Of a DNA stretch of 29,838 nucleotides, positions 1 to 10,590 are shown piece after piece. The stretch is taken from assembly GCA_033085395.1 (NCBI GenBank), contig JANQBS010000388.1, positions 1-29,838 of the forward strand, given 5' to 3'. Within the stretch, counting starts at the first letter, position 1. Every line of letters begins with the position of its first letter. The position numbers and the translations under genes are program-made. The notes under the pieces are model-generated. The model saw only the letters and a list, made by a program, of their open reading frames with translations, was not told where the DNA came from and did not search any database. This DNA comes from Xanthoparmelia taractica (Eukaryota > Ascomycota > Lecanoromycetes > Lecanorales > Parmeliaceae).

Positions 1-268
1 AAAGTGATAACTAGAATAATAACTAGAATACGTTCGCATAATTCTATATAGAGTAACTTCTTCTATATATAGTATATCTCTTATATCCCTACATATAATA
101 TAAAATATCTCTATATATATTAAAAATTTCCTAGATTATTTTATAATATTAGCACGTTTTTTAGATTATTTTATAAAAATTAAATAATATAATCTTAATA
201 TTATATTATATCATGATATGGTATCGATATCTCATATCCCAGACTATTTCAGACCTTTCCGACTCGTA
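1..268. mobile_element. hAT-like DNA transposon, right end only (partial)
   Basis: This is the terminal part of a DNA transposon whose body lies outside the window. It ends in GACCTTTCCGACTCGTA (252-268), the inverse complement of the terminal motif TACGAGTCGGAAAGGTC. The whole stretch is the inverted counterpart of 25992 to about 26280, where the same blocks recur in order: the terminal motif, the ATAATATAATATTAAG block and the repeated CTAGTTATTATT subterminal motif. The next 8 bases, ATAAGACT (269-276), would be the right-hand target duplication by analogy with the complete copy at 25992-27438, but the left one is not visible. The assignment to hAT rests on the 8-bp duplication of the related copies, not on a transposase. 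Confidence 0.75.
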
Positions 269-276
269 ATAAGACT

Positions 277-848
277 AATTCTTAAGAAAAGAGAAAAGGA
301 AACTTGGGGAGATCGCTTGTTTAAGCTTGTTCGCCAAGGGTTCGCCAAGTATACGTATACTAAGCGCTTTAGAGTTCTCTCGATTGGGGCCCAAGATCTT
401 ATTTCTAATAATCTTATAAGGTTTAAGATAATATTAGAATACTATATTAAAATTATCTAACTTATATAAGTAGAATAAACTCGTAGTAAGAAAAAAAATT
501 TAAAAACTAATTTATTTAGTCTTCTAAAGAGAAGTAGTAAGTTTTTAGATAAATATCTAACGCGTCTCGCCAAGAAGTTAGAAGTATAAGACTTTATATT
601 CGAGCTTGTAAAAGTGAATTATACGAACTTCGACTTTACTTTTCTAAAAGTAGTCTTAAGTAATCTTCTTATATTCTTATCGATTCTAAAGAAGACTATT
701 TAAGTTATAAGATTTTAGTATATCACGATGTGAATCTTAGTCTAGTTAGGTTGATCTACGAAGATCTACACTAAAAGTCCTGGATATGTCAAGTCCTTGA
801 TAGTTCATAGAGCTAACGACTAAATTTCTAAATATCTTTAACACTTCT
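277..848. other. Unassigned AT-rich sequence right of the hAT end
   Basis: No gene or element is recognised. It is somewhat less mutated than the rest; blocks such as TTGGGGCCCAAG (385-396) and two TTCGCCAAG copies (330-350) survive. The stretch at about 580-775 reads with only one stop on the + strand, but no family motif is visible and RIP-biased DNA gives such runs by chance. It is probably a remnant of an older insertion. Confidence 0.4.
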
Positions 849-980
849 TAAGAATTATTCCCGTCACGCTAGGGGTGCTACCGCTATAATTAATTAAAGA
901 AACACTTATTAAGTTATATTCGTGTGATATTAAGTCGACTTAAAAATCACGCTAGGGGTGCAAATTGAGAATAATTCTTA
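849..980. repeat. 132-bp structure with 12-bp inverted ends and a 15-bp internal direct repeat
   Basis: TAAGAATTATTC (849-860) and its exact inverse GAATAATTCTTA (969-980) bracket the stretch. Inside, TCACGCTAGGGGTGC occurs twice, identically, at 864-878 and 947-961. The direct repeats are relatively GC-rich and keep CA and TG steps, unlike the surroundings. The arrangement could be a very small non-autonomous transposon or a remnant of one, but no convincing target duplication flanks it. Confidence 0.5.
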
Positions 981-999
981 TAGTATATATTATCTACTA

Positions 1000-1076
1000 T
1001 CTGCAGTCTATAGCCTATAGTCTATAGATAGCAATCTATAGTCTGTAGATAGTAGTCTACAGTCTATAGTCTGCAT
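1000..1076. repeat. Heptamer tandem array, 11 units of a TCTATAG-type repeat
   Basis: The 77 bases split exactly into eleven 7-base units: TCTGCAG, TCTATAG, CCTATAG, TCTATAG, ATAGCAA, TCTATAG, TCTGTAG, ATAGTAG, TCTACAG, TCTATAG and TCTGCAT. Several units differ only by G/A or C/T changes (TCTGCAG, TCTGTAG, TCTACAG, TCTATAG), as expected if a TCTGCAG-like ancestor suffered partial RIP-type transitions. It is a minisatellite with no evident function. Confidence 0.8.
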
Positions 1077-1435
1077 ATAACTATAGTAGAAGTAAGAGCG
1101 AGATTAGACTTTCTTTTAGTCTCTCTAAACTTCCTTAGCTTTTATTTTTCTAGAAAAAAGAATCTTATTATAAATTTATTATAAATGTTATAGATAAAAC
1201 TTATTTCTATCTCGATAGAATTACGAATTATAATAATAATATAAAATAATATAAGTTATATTCGCTCGTGATCTTTCTATTTTACTAGCTTATATTCTTT
1301 CTAATTTTAATTAACTCGCTACTATCTTCTATTTATTTCAATAATTAGATTATTATTAACTTTATTAACGTTAGTATAATTATTTATTAATTTTCTTCTT
1401 CTTATTAACAAATTAAATACGTTAAATTTACTTCT
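1077..1435. other. Unassigned AT-rich spacer left of the MITE
   Basis: Nothing recognisable is seen here apart from T-rich stretches and TTCTTCTT runs near the MITE insertion site. It presumably belonged to older repeat sequence. Confidence 0.4.
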
Positions 1436-1443
1436 ATCTTCTT
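1436..1443. repeat. Left 8-bp target duplication of the MITE (ATCTTCTT)
   Basis: ATCTTCTT here is repeated exactly at 1720-1727, immediately outside the two ends of the MITE. An 8-bp duplication is characteristic of hAT superfamily insertion. Confidence 0.85.
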
Positions 1444-1719
1444 TACGAGTTGGAAAGGTGTGGTATATTTGATGGTATGGGATTAGTTTTTCGAATACCA
1501 TACCGAAAGGTATAGGATATCCCATACTCCCATTGGGTTTTTAATACATATATTACGTAATATTTTTCTATATTCTAAAAATACGTAAAAAGGTTAACTC
1601 TAAGCTTATATAATTATAAAATTCTATAAATAGATTAAAAAGATATAATTTTTTAAAAAAAGTTGAAAAAAAGTTGAAAACGACTATGTTCAACAGATAC
1701 CACACCTTTCCGACCCGTA
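1444..1719. mobile_element. Complete 276-bp hAT-type MITE
   Basis: This is a short non-autonomous DNA transposon. The left end TACGAGTTGGAAAGGTGTGG (1444-1463) is mirrored by the right end CCACACCTTTCCGACCCGTA (1700-1719); the inverted termini, about 23 bp, differ only by RIP-type transitions. Perfect 8-bp duplications, ATCTTCTT, flank it. There is no coding capacity. Internally GGTATGG (1474-1480) can pair with CCATACC (1498-1504). The right half (about 1609-1719) is the inverse of the sequence at 29728-29838, a second copy. This copy keeps many CA and TG steps, so it escaped most of the RIP that affected its surroundings, perhaps because it is short. It would depend on a transposase supplied elsewhere. 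Confidence 0.9.
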
Positions 1720-1727
1720 ATCTTCTT
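1720..1727. repeat. Right 8-bp target duplication of the MITE
   Basis: ATCTTCTT, identical to 1436-1443, directly follows the right inverted terminus. Confidence 0.85.
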
Positions 1728-2719
1728 CTTACGTCTATTTTCCCTCTATTTATATATATATAATATCTATTATCTATAGAGCGCGATGCGGTTTAATAAA
1801 TTAATAGAAAAATACGTTTCGAGTCTATATAATTATATAAATACGTTTTTTTTATTCTATTTTTCTCTTTTAAATTTTCTTTTCTATCGTTTTATTAATT
1901 TTTATATAATTTAATCTAATATAGAATAAGTATACTTTCTCTTCTTCTATTTAATTTCGATAAGTTCGTTATATTATATTCTTAATAAATATCTTTTTTT
2001 ATTATATCGTCGAGATTATCTTTAGCTAGATTTCGTCTATTAATCGTTCTTTAAGTAAGATTAAAAATATTATAATATTCTTTAGAGATTCTTATCGAGA
2101 TTACTTTAAAGTTTTATATAATTACTTTAAAGCAAACGAGATAATTCTCGAATAAGACTATATTTATCTCTTAAGCGATATCGCGCTCTTTCGTTCGACG
2201 CTTAATATTTAAATATATTATTTATTCTTATAAACTTCTCTATTAAAGCTTCACTAATATATAATATAATTACTTTTATTTAAGACGATTCGTATCGATC
2301 TTATCGAAAGTATAAACTTATTTAACTCTAATCTAATAATGTTTAACGTTATTTTTATTATTTATAGAGTATACGTCTTAAATCTATTTGACGATTAATA
2401 AGAGTTTCTAATTAATATCAATTGCTATAAATTTAAACTAAATAATTTAAAGAAGAATATAAAGAAAACAATCTTTATAAATATATATTCTATTCTTATC
2501 TTTTATCTCTTATTAACTTCGCTTCTAAAAAGAGCTTTTATTTATCTATAATCGAACGTTCTCGCTTATATCTAATATTTTTAAATACGTCGAAGCTAAT
2601 TATTAATCTTCTTCTATCGTTAAAACCCTAGAGCTAATCTTCGTTTATATTCTAAGAAATAAAAATTAATCTAATATATCGCTCTTTTTTATTTAACTCT
2701 TTTTAATCTCGTATATTAA

Positions 2720-2773
2720 TTATTTAATATAAATTAGCCTATTATTTAATATAAATTAACCTATTATTTAATT
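2720..2773. repeat. 22-bp tandem repeat, about 2.5 copies
   Basis: Two 22-bp units at 2720-2741 and 2742-2763 differ only at one G/A position (ATTAGCC versus ATTAACC). A partial third unit, TTATTTAATT, follows. The difference is a RIP-type transition. No function is suggested. Confidence 0.7.
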
Positions 2774-5099
2774 AGTTATCTTAACTTTATTATCATTTAA
2801 TCGCGAATATTTATTGATAATTATAAAACTTTTTTTACGACTTCGTCGATATCTCGATATCGAGAACACTCTTCGCTTTCTCGAGATGCTTATTTATTTA
2901 TTTTAGTAATCTCTATTTCTTTTAATATAAAAAAAGATATCTTTTCTCGATCTTTATTCGTTATTCTCTCTTAATTTATAATTAATAAGTTTATTATTAT
3001 TTTAAAGAATCTTACGACGCTCGCTCGATTTTCTCGTATTTTCTAGAATTATAATAATACTAATTCTTCTCTTTTAAGTAATCTCTTCTTCTTAAACGCT
3101 TTTAGATCTAATACGCTTTTAAGTAAATAAAAAAAAAAGCTTACTTTTTCTTTTATTTCTTTAGAGATTACTAATATTAACGTAATATAATTATCTAATT
3201 TATTAATAATAACTTTAATATTACGCTAACGTAAGAAGCTTAGAACTTAATCTAAGGTATATTATCTTATAAATTCTAAGAATAGAAAAATAAAAAGTTA
3301 AAGAGAAAGAAGTTAATAATCGAATATGATCGACTTATACTTTTTAATTTCTTATTTTCTTATATCTCTACACTATATATTAATCGCTTCGTTTTAGCTT
3401 TCTATATATATATCTTTATCTTTTTAAATTAATACTTTACTATATTTAAAGTAATTTAATAGATATTTAAATTAAACTTTTCGATAATTATTTTCGCTTC
3501 GAATTTAATTATCTTATAAATAAATTAATAATTTTATTCGTATTTTATTTATTTTCCTCTATTTTAAGACGAAGCTTTTAAATTCGTCGATATTTTCTTT
3601 ATAATAATATATCTTTCTATCTATTTTCTAATATATATTTATAATAATTAATACTTAGTCTTCTCGCTCTATATTAAAGTCTTATTTTATAATAAACGTA
3701 ATAAGAGAGATAAATTAGCGAGTAGAGTAGAGTATTTCTAGACGCGCGTGTTTATATTATTATAATCTTTACGGGTGGGAATTTATTAGAGATATAGATC
3801 TAAGTCGATATATAAATAAGATATATAAGTTATATACTTTATTTAAATATACTTAATACGAATATAATTTTACTCGCGATAATTATTTCTCTCGTTATCT
3901 TCAAACTTATAATCGAATCGATAATAATAAATAAGACGATAAAGCACTTATTTCGCTATCTCGAAGACTCGTTCGTATCTTTTAAATTATCTCTAACTTT
4001 ATCTATCTTTTATATCGTATCTTTTAAAATATTCTTATTAAACTTCGAACGATTTTAAACTTAGAGTTCTTTAATAAGTCTTACTTATATTATAATATAC
4101 TTCTATAATTAAGATCTCGAAAATGAATCTTATTTAACGTCTCTACTCGCTACGATTTATAAAAAGACTTAAATAGAACTCTCGAAATTCGTATTAATAT
4201 AGAAGATATTCGCGAAGATCTAATCTACTTCGCTTATAGAATCGCTTTTAAAGCTATACTTAGATTCGATTTATAATTAGCTTAATTAATTAATCTTTCT
4301 CAACGAGCACGTTTATTTTTTCTTCGTTATCTCTATAAACGAGTCTTAATTATATTCACAAAGTTAATAGAAATCGAAATTTATATTCTATATATAGAAC
4401 TCCAATAGATAAATATTCGTTTTATAAATTATAAATCGTATAATAAGAAATTAATCTTATTTTAGAAAAAATAACTATTATTAAGAATTCTAGAGCTTAG
4501 ATATTATGTATCGATTTTCTAGAAGCTTTCTTAAAAGCTTTTACGTATTTTATAAATCGAGTATAAAATATTAACTTCTTGAATATCGTCTACGAGTAAT
4601 TATTATAAAATAATTTACTTATTACTCGATTTTTAAATTCGCTATAAAATAATATTTAGAAGCGATTTCCAAGTATTTAAATCTTAGATTTTACGAAAAC
4701 TCGTTTATATTATCGACTCCATACTATAATAATTTATAAATACTTTAATATCGAAACTTATAATAAAGATTTTCATTATAGTAAACTACTATAAGTTATT
4801 AATATCGGCGATAGTTTGTTTTAAATAAAGAAAAATAACTCGAATCTTAAAACTCTTCTTTTTTCTTACTTATATTTATTTAAATATAATTATTAATAAG
4901 TTAACGCTATTAAAGATAATTAAATTTCTCTAAGAGACGCTTAAGCGAAGCTAAATTTTATTATTTCTCACTTTCGAGAAGATTATTATTAATCGGTATA
5001 TACTTATCTTCGTGTCGAGAAGCGAAGAATTATATAAAATATTAATCGCTTATTATTAGCTTAAAAAAACGTTAATTTTATAATCGTATTATAACGTTT

Positions 5100-8000
5100 A
5101 ATCTACTTACGTAAAGCGTTTATAATAATTAATCTATACTAAACGAGAGTATTATTAACGATATCTACTTTTAATAAGATCTAGTTAAAATTAACGTTAT
5201 AATAAAAACCTTTAGATTATTATTTTTATTTCTTATCGTAATCTTCTTCGAGCGCTAATTAGAATATTAAAAAATCTTATAAGACTTTAATAATAGAGAT
5301 ACTCTATTTAATAATCGACTCTAAAAAGTTATATAATATTATTATTAGCGCTAGTTAAATCTAAAGAATTAGCTCTTATAAAAGTCTAGCGTTATTAATT
5401 TTAAGAATTTAAAAGAGTTAATCGAGAGATACGAATTTTAGCTACGAATTACGATTTACACTTATAATCTTTTATAGACGTTAGAGTCTATCGATATCTT
5501 AACCGCAATAAACTTTATTAAAATTAATCTATCTAAATCTAATCTAAAGTCTAAATTATATAAACAAATATTAAAAAATTAGATATATATCTATCTATCG
5601 AGAAGATCTATGCTTAAAGAAATATCTCCTCGATTTTTATTGCGTTAAAGACTTCTCGACTTCGTTATTTAATTATATTTATTATTATAAAGAGAAATTA
5701 AGATTTCGCTATAAAAGACTAAAGAAGAAGAATAGATAAATTATTCTCTATTCTCTTAAGATATTACTTATCTAATAAGTATATATTATCGTATAAGATT
5801 ATTATAAAACGAATTTAACTTCTTACGTTAATAAATACGTATCGAAGTTAAAATCTAAAGATCTCTATTATATAAATAATCGAAATCCACTTAATAAATA
5901 TTTACTCGCCCAAAGAATTAATTCTATAAAGAATATAATATTTCTTTTAAATTATTTTATTCTCTCTATCTTAAAAGCGTGCGAATATTTTAATATTTAT
6001 CTTTCGAAAGAAAGATCGATATAGATTAAATCGATAGTTATTTTATAGTAGAGTCTATTAACGATAAATAATTCGAATTTCTTCTTTCACGACTTTATTA
6101 AAAAATACTTTTAACGCCTTCTCGAATTAAATTATAAAAATCTAATTTATTTTAAATACGCTTAACGATATTAGTTAAAGCGAGAAGACGTTAAAAGCGA
6201 TATATTTAATAATTATAATTACGAAGTTTATAAGCGTAGAAAGATATTATTACTTTTAATTCATATTAATATAATTATCTTAATTTAATTCTAACGTAGT
6301 CGATTTTAATAAGTATAATAAAGCGACGATTAACGAATAATAAGATTTTTCTCTATTAATAGCTCTTAATGCGAGATTATTAGTGAAGCGAAGCTTAAAT
6401 ATAAGATATAAACGAGAATATCAAAGATTCTTCAATCTATAGAAATTGAATTTTAAATCTATAATTAATTAAGTACGAAGAGATTATTATTTAGACGTTA
6501 TCTTAAAATCGAGTGAGAGTCTTATAAATTAGAAATTTATTCTTAAAAGCTATAAAGAGAGTATATTAAGTTATAAAATCGAATATTCGCTTAATCGTAT
6601 AGAATCGTTTTCGATAAATATATTAAGAATCGCAACGCTTAATATTTATTATAAATATACTTTATTTATATGAAAATTAATATCTCGCGTATAATAGAAT
6701 AATCTTTAAGCTATTTTGTTATTAATAAGATTAACTAGAATTTTAAGCGTTTGTTATAGATTTAAGTAATATCGAAAATTCTTATCTCTTAAAGACGTTC
6801 GAATAATATCTTATCGATCGATGAAAGTTCTTTCTAAAGATAATTTTAACAAGTATTACTACTTATAATATTAAAGATTAGATAATTTACGTCGTCCTAA
6901 GTATTCGATCTATTAATACGAAAGAAGTTAGCTTTATAATCTTTATATTTTAGAGCGATAAGCGAGTCGACGAGCTTAGTATAATTTAAGTATTAATATT
7001 TAACGAAATTTCTATAATTAGTGCTAGTCTATTAATCTTTATCTTTACTTACTTATTTAAGATTTATAAAAACTCTCTTTTATTTAAAGAAATATATATA
7101 TTAGCTTTTAAGAATTTAATGTAACTTTTACTTATAAAAGATTTATAGATTTTCTATTCTAATATATAAAAAGTTTTTATCTTAATCTTTCTAACTCGTT
7201 CTCGACGTTATAATATTAATATCGAATTCGATTTACTTTTATTAATTATTCGAATAAAAAGAATCACGAAAGAATATTTTAACTTATTATATAATAAGCT
7301 TTTATTTTTTAATTAAGATAAGATCGTATATTAAAGTATCTTATTAATATTATATTAACGAAATATTAGAAATTTAAATAATTTAATACTTAAAAAGTGT
7401 TATTCGATTAAAAGAATTATTTATTATCTCTCGAATAGATAACGAGAAGAATCTATTGATAATATATAATTTAAGCGAAACTTTAAGAAAGAAATAAATC
7501 TCTCTTAAGAAGTTATATGTATATTAGATACGAGAGTAATATTCTTAATTAATTAGTATATTTATAAAGAAATTTTTAACGATAATTATAAGTTAATTAT
7601 AAGTATAGATAATAATAGAATATCTATTATCGCCTTTTTAAAATAGAATAGAATCTTAATAAAAGTCGCTAATTCTTATAATAACTTAATTAAATTTAAA
7701 TCGTAGATGTTACGAATAGTCTCGATTATCTATTTATTTTAAATAAATAGAATTTCGTACTCTAGAACTTAACTATTAATTTAAAATATCTTCGTCTTAA
7801 TCGTTTATAAAATATAAGAACTAATTCTATATAACGTTTTAATTAATTTCGATTATTTAATATTTATTAATAATTACGCTTATATCGCTCTAAGTAGAGC
7901 GTAGCGTATAAATTAAATTTAGATTAATATTTTATATAAAGATACGTTTAAAGTAAATTAGAATATCGTTTAAGAATATATTTAATTTAAGATTTAAATA
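5100..8000 (+). pseudogene. Helitron replicase/helicase (Rep HUH + Pif1-type helicase), destroyed by RIP
   Basis: This is the remnant of the rolling-circle transposition protein. Reading stops as mutated Gln/Trp codons, one frame shows the Helitron N-domain block at 5208-5267 (TFRLLFLFLIVIFFERQLEY, from a P-S-L-F-x-T-x-T-F-S-E-R-W-P-E-type motif), then the HUH position at 5457-5465, now Tyr-Thr-Tyr. A second frame carries a Cys pair (5611-5613, 5641-5643), an LRFRYKR stretch and the nuclease tyrosine region YVNKYVSK (5824-5847). The reading returns to the first frame by about 6340. Helicase motifs follow: NEISIIS from DEIS (7002), motif III KNLMQLLLI from GDxxQLPPV (7110-7136), and motifs V-VI (7791-7898) with VYKI-stop-ELIL from VHKTQGLTL, ending AYIALSR. 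Many stops plus at least two frame changes make it non-functional. Motif I was not found. The family assignment is strong; the exact ends are not known. Confidence 0.85.
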
Positions 8001-9211
8001 ACGTATATATAAGATTAGTCGAGTAAAGATAATTAGAGATAAAGCTATTATTATTTTAATAATCACGAAGACTTAATATAAGCGACTCGTCTAAGCTCGA
8101 ACTTATTTTAGCTTTATTATAATTAATATAATTCTATTTAGATATTAAACGACGACGTTTTAAAGCACTTTTCTAAACACTCTATTTCGTCGCTCTCTCT
8201 TTTCGAATTAAATCTTAACTTAAGACGTTATCTATTATAAAAACTCGTTTAAAAGCTATTTTTATCTTTAGTTTACTTTATTATTTTTAAAACCTACGTC
8301 TAGATTAAAGAAATATATATATATATATATATAACGCCTTAAAGATAGCTAATTAATATTATCGAAGTCTAAAATTATATTCTATTAAATAAGTTCTAGA
8401 AAAGAATCTAAGTCGAAAGTAGAGTAATATATATTAAGTTCTTAATTAAGCCGAAGATATAATAAAACGAAAGTATCTCTATAAGATAATGTCAACTAAT
8501 TATATATTATATCGTAACGAGATTATAGTAGAGATAATTATAAGACTATAATTAATATATTAATAGATATCGTCGAAGCTCTTATAAAAAGAAGTCTTAA
8601 AACTTATTAAAATAAGAGTTAAATTTAATAATTAATTACATTATAGCTTAGATAAAAAAGACGAAATTATATTAAATTTCTCGCTTCGTTTAGATTAAAA
8701 AAAAATTAATAAGTTAAAGTAAAAAGAAAGCTCTATTAAATTAAAAGAAAAGCGCTATTATAATTCGATTTAAATACTAGAAGATAATTAATGCTTTTTA
8801 TTATATGTATATAACTAGTAAATATAATTACAAATATAGTAATATCTCTTATATAATATAATAAAAAGTTATATATCTAACGTTTACTATATATAAAAAC
8901 GTGATTTTCGATTCTATCGATAATTACTAAGTTAAGTCTTACGTTACTTATTATCTATAAAACTCTTCTCTATCTCTAAACTCTTATTATTATTTCTATT
9001 AATTAGATCGACTTTAATTAATCTTATCTTTATTAATTTAAATTTTAAAAACTTTATATTCTCTTTAATAATAATATCTTTTATACTTAATTAATTCTTC
9101 TCTTATCTTAATACTCTTATTACGATTAACTCTATAATTACTATTTCTTCTCTTAACTAGATCTTCTCTTTATTATTACTTCTCTCTTCGTGTTTTTAAC
9201 TACTTTTTTTC
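8000..9211. other. Unassigned AT-rich sequence downstream of the Helitron helicase
   Basis: No recognisable gene. It includes a (TA)n run at about 8309-8333. Long pseudo-open frames can be read on the + strand if stops are ignored, but they match no family I know. The Helitron 3' end should lie here or at its right edge, but no clear hairpin plus CTRR terminus was found. Confidence 0.4.
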
Positions 9212-9646
9212 TATAAGAAGTTAATTCGCTAGCGCGTAGCAAGCGACCTAATCAATATAAGAGACGTAAAGTCGATACGACAATAATTTCTTTATTAGAT
9301 ACTAAGTTCTAGTAGAATAAATTTCTAAGGAACACGAAAACCCTAGAGTATAGAAAGTGAATATATAATCGCTATGGTCCCGTTAAGACTTTAGATTATA
9401 AACCTCGTTATAACTTCGTAATAAACTCTAAATCTATAAGTAGTCGACGCTAATACGCATATAGCGCTAGATCTAATAATTACCTCCCCTGTTAAGTTCT
9501 AATTTCTAGATATTATCTAATATAATATTCTTATTACGCAATATAAAAAATCTTCAAATCTCGTGAGAAATAAGAAAAAGTACTCGTAAATATCGTCGTT
9601 TCTATAATACTAACTTTAATTATTAATAGTAAAAAATACGCGTTAT
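9212..9646 (-). repeat. Partial LTR of the G1 family (copy A)
   Basis: This 435-bp stretch aligns throughout with the first part of the full LTR at 9647-10590. Shared blocks include AATTCGCTAGCGC, AATATAAGAGACGTA, CATATAGCGCTAG and CTCGTGAGAAATAAGAA. In element orientation (minus) it is the 3' portion of an LTR, ending at 9212 in TATA, a mutated form of the expected TACA. The match stops abruptly at GATACGCGT-like sequence, where the next LTR begins. The missing half is not found elsewhere. It is either a truncated solo LTR into or beside which G1 inserted, or a product of LTR recombination. Confidence 0.8.
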
Positions 9647-10590
9647 TGTAAGAAATTAATTCGCTAGCGCTTAGCAAGCGGCTCTAATTAATATAAGAGA
9701 CGTATCGTTAATACGATAATAATTTCTTTATTAGGTACTAAGTTCTAGTAGAATTAATTTCTAAGAAACACGAAAATTCTAGGAAATGCGAAGAGAATAT
9801 ATAATCGTTAAGGTCTCGCCAAGGTCTTAGATTATAAATCTAGTTATAATTTTATAATAAACTCTAAATTTATAAGTAATCGGCGCTAAGGCGTATATAG
9901 CGCTAGGTCTAATAATTGTCTTCTCTCTTAAGTTCTAATTTCTAGATATTATTTAGTGTAATATCTTTATTACGTAATATAAAAACCTTTAAATCTCGTG
10001 AGAAATAAGAAGAAGTACTCGCAAATAACGTCGCTTTTATAATACTAACTTTAGTTATTAATAATAAAAGATACGCGTCGTAGACGCGTATTAGTGCTAT
10101 TACACATATAACGTTTATTAATTATAATTAACTCGGCTCTATTATATTAATCTTAACACGTAATACGAATCTTTTTATAATATAATAATTCTAATAGTAC
10201 TCTTTAAGCATTAATAGTTAACTCGATATATTACGACTAGTTCTACTATTTATAAACTAGTAGTAACGTAGTCGCTAAGTATACGTAGAAGGCTTATTAA
10301 AAAACCTTAATTTCTTTAAATAATAAGAAAAAAGAGTTCTTCTAGTATATTATCGTCTCTATAGTATAAGGTTAATGTATCTATAGTAAACGATACACAC
10401 TATTAATAATTTATTGATGAATTCTCTTAATTCTTTTATAGGCGCGTAGAAGAAGTTCTTCTACACGCGATATCGTTTTTATAGCGTATATTACTACTAT
10501 TCTAGAATATATACACTATGCGTTATTTATTTTAATCTCTAGCGAACTATTATTAAATAACTAATAGTTACGCTTCTACGTCTCTCTATA
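9647..10590 (-). repeat. G1 3' LTR (944 bp, copy B)
   Basis: On the minus strand the LTR begins TATAGAGAGACGTAGAAGCG (originally TGTAGAG) and ends in CTTACA at 9647, giving the usual TG...CA ends. It aligns with the LTRs at 16868-17648 and 28861-29727. It is the least RIP-damaged copy; for instance it keeps TTAGCAAGCGGC where the others read TTAGTAAGCGAT. Confidence 0.85.

Larger units (their letters stand above)
1728..9211 (+). mobile_element. RIP-destroyed block carrying a Helitron (boundaries not resolved)
   Basis: The block lies between the MITE and the first G1-type LTR fragment. Its centre encodes a decayed Helitron Rep/helicase protein on the + strand (5100-8000). Helitrons lack inverted repeats and target duplications and end in a hairpin plus CTRR; I could not identify either end with confidence, so these limits are only the neighbouring elements. 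Helitron coding regions run to several kilobases, so 2036-5100 may hold the N-terminal part, and 8000-8900 a downstream part, but no recognisable motifs remain there. The block may also contain pieces of other elements. Confidence 0.55.

Noticed and set aside
218..460. 80-codon open frame on the + strand
   Set aside because: It starts inside the terminal repeat of the hAT-like element and runs across the insertion boundary into unrelated sequence. It has no domain and no compositional support, so it is a chance frame.
1322..1525. 67-codon open frame on the minus strand
   Set aside because: It begins inside the MITE and crosses its end and target duplication, so it cannot be an ancestral gene.
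2036..2340. Pseudo-open frame on the + strand if stops are read as Gln
   Set aside because: In DNA of this composition any frame looks this way at the observed stop density of about one in twelve codons, and no family motif is visible. It is not listed as a gene.
8309..8333. (TA)n run as a regulatory element or origin
   Set aside because: Simple TA runs are expected in RIPed DNA; nothing else supports a function.
7911..8900. Long pseudo-open frame downstream of the Helitron helicase
   Set aside because: It is in a different frame from the helicase and resembles no known domain; the stop density is again near chance.
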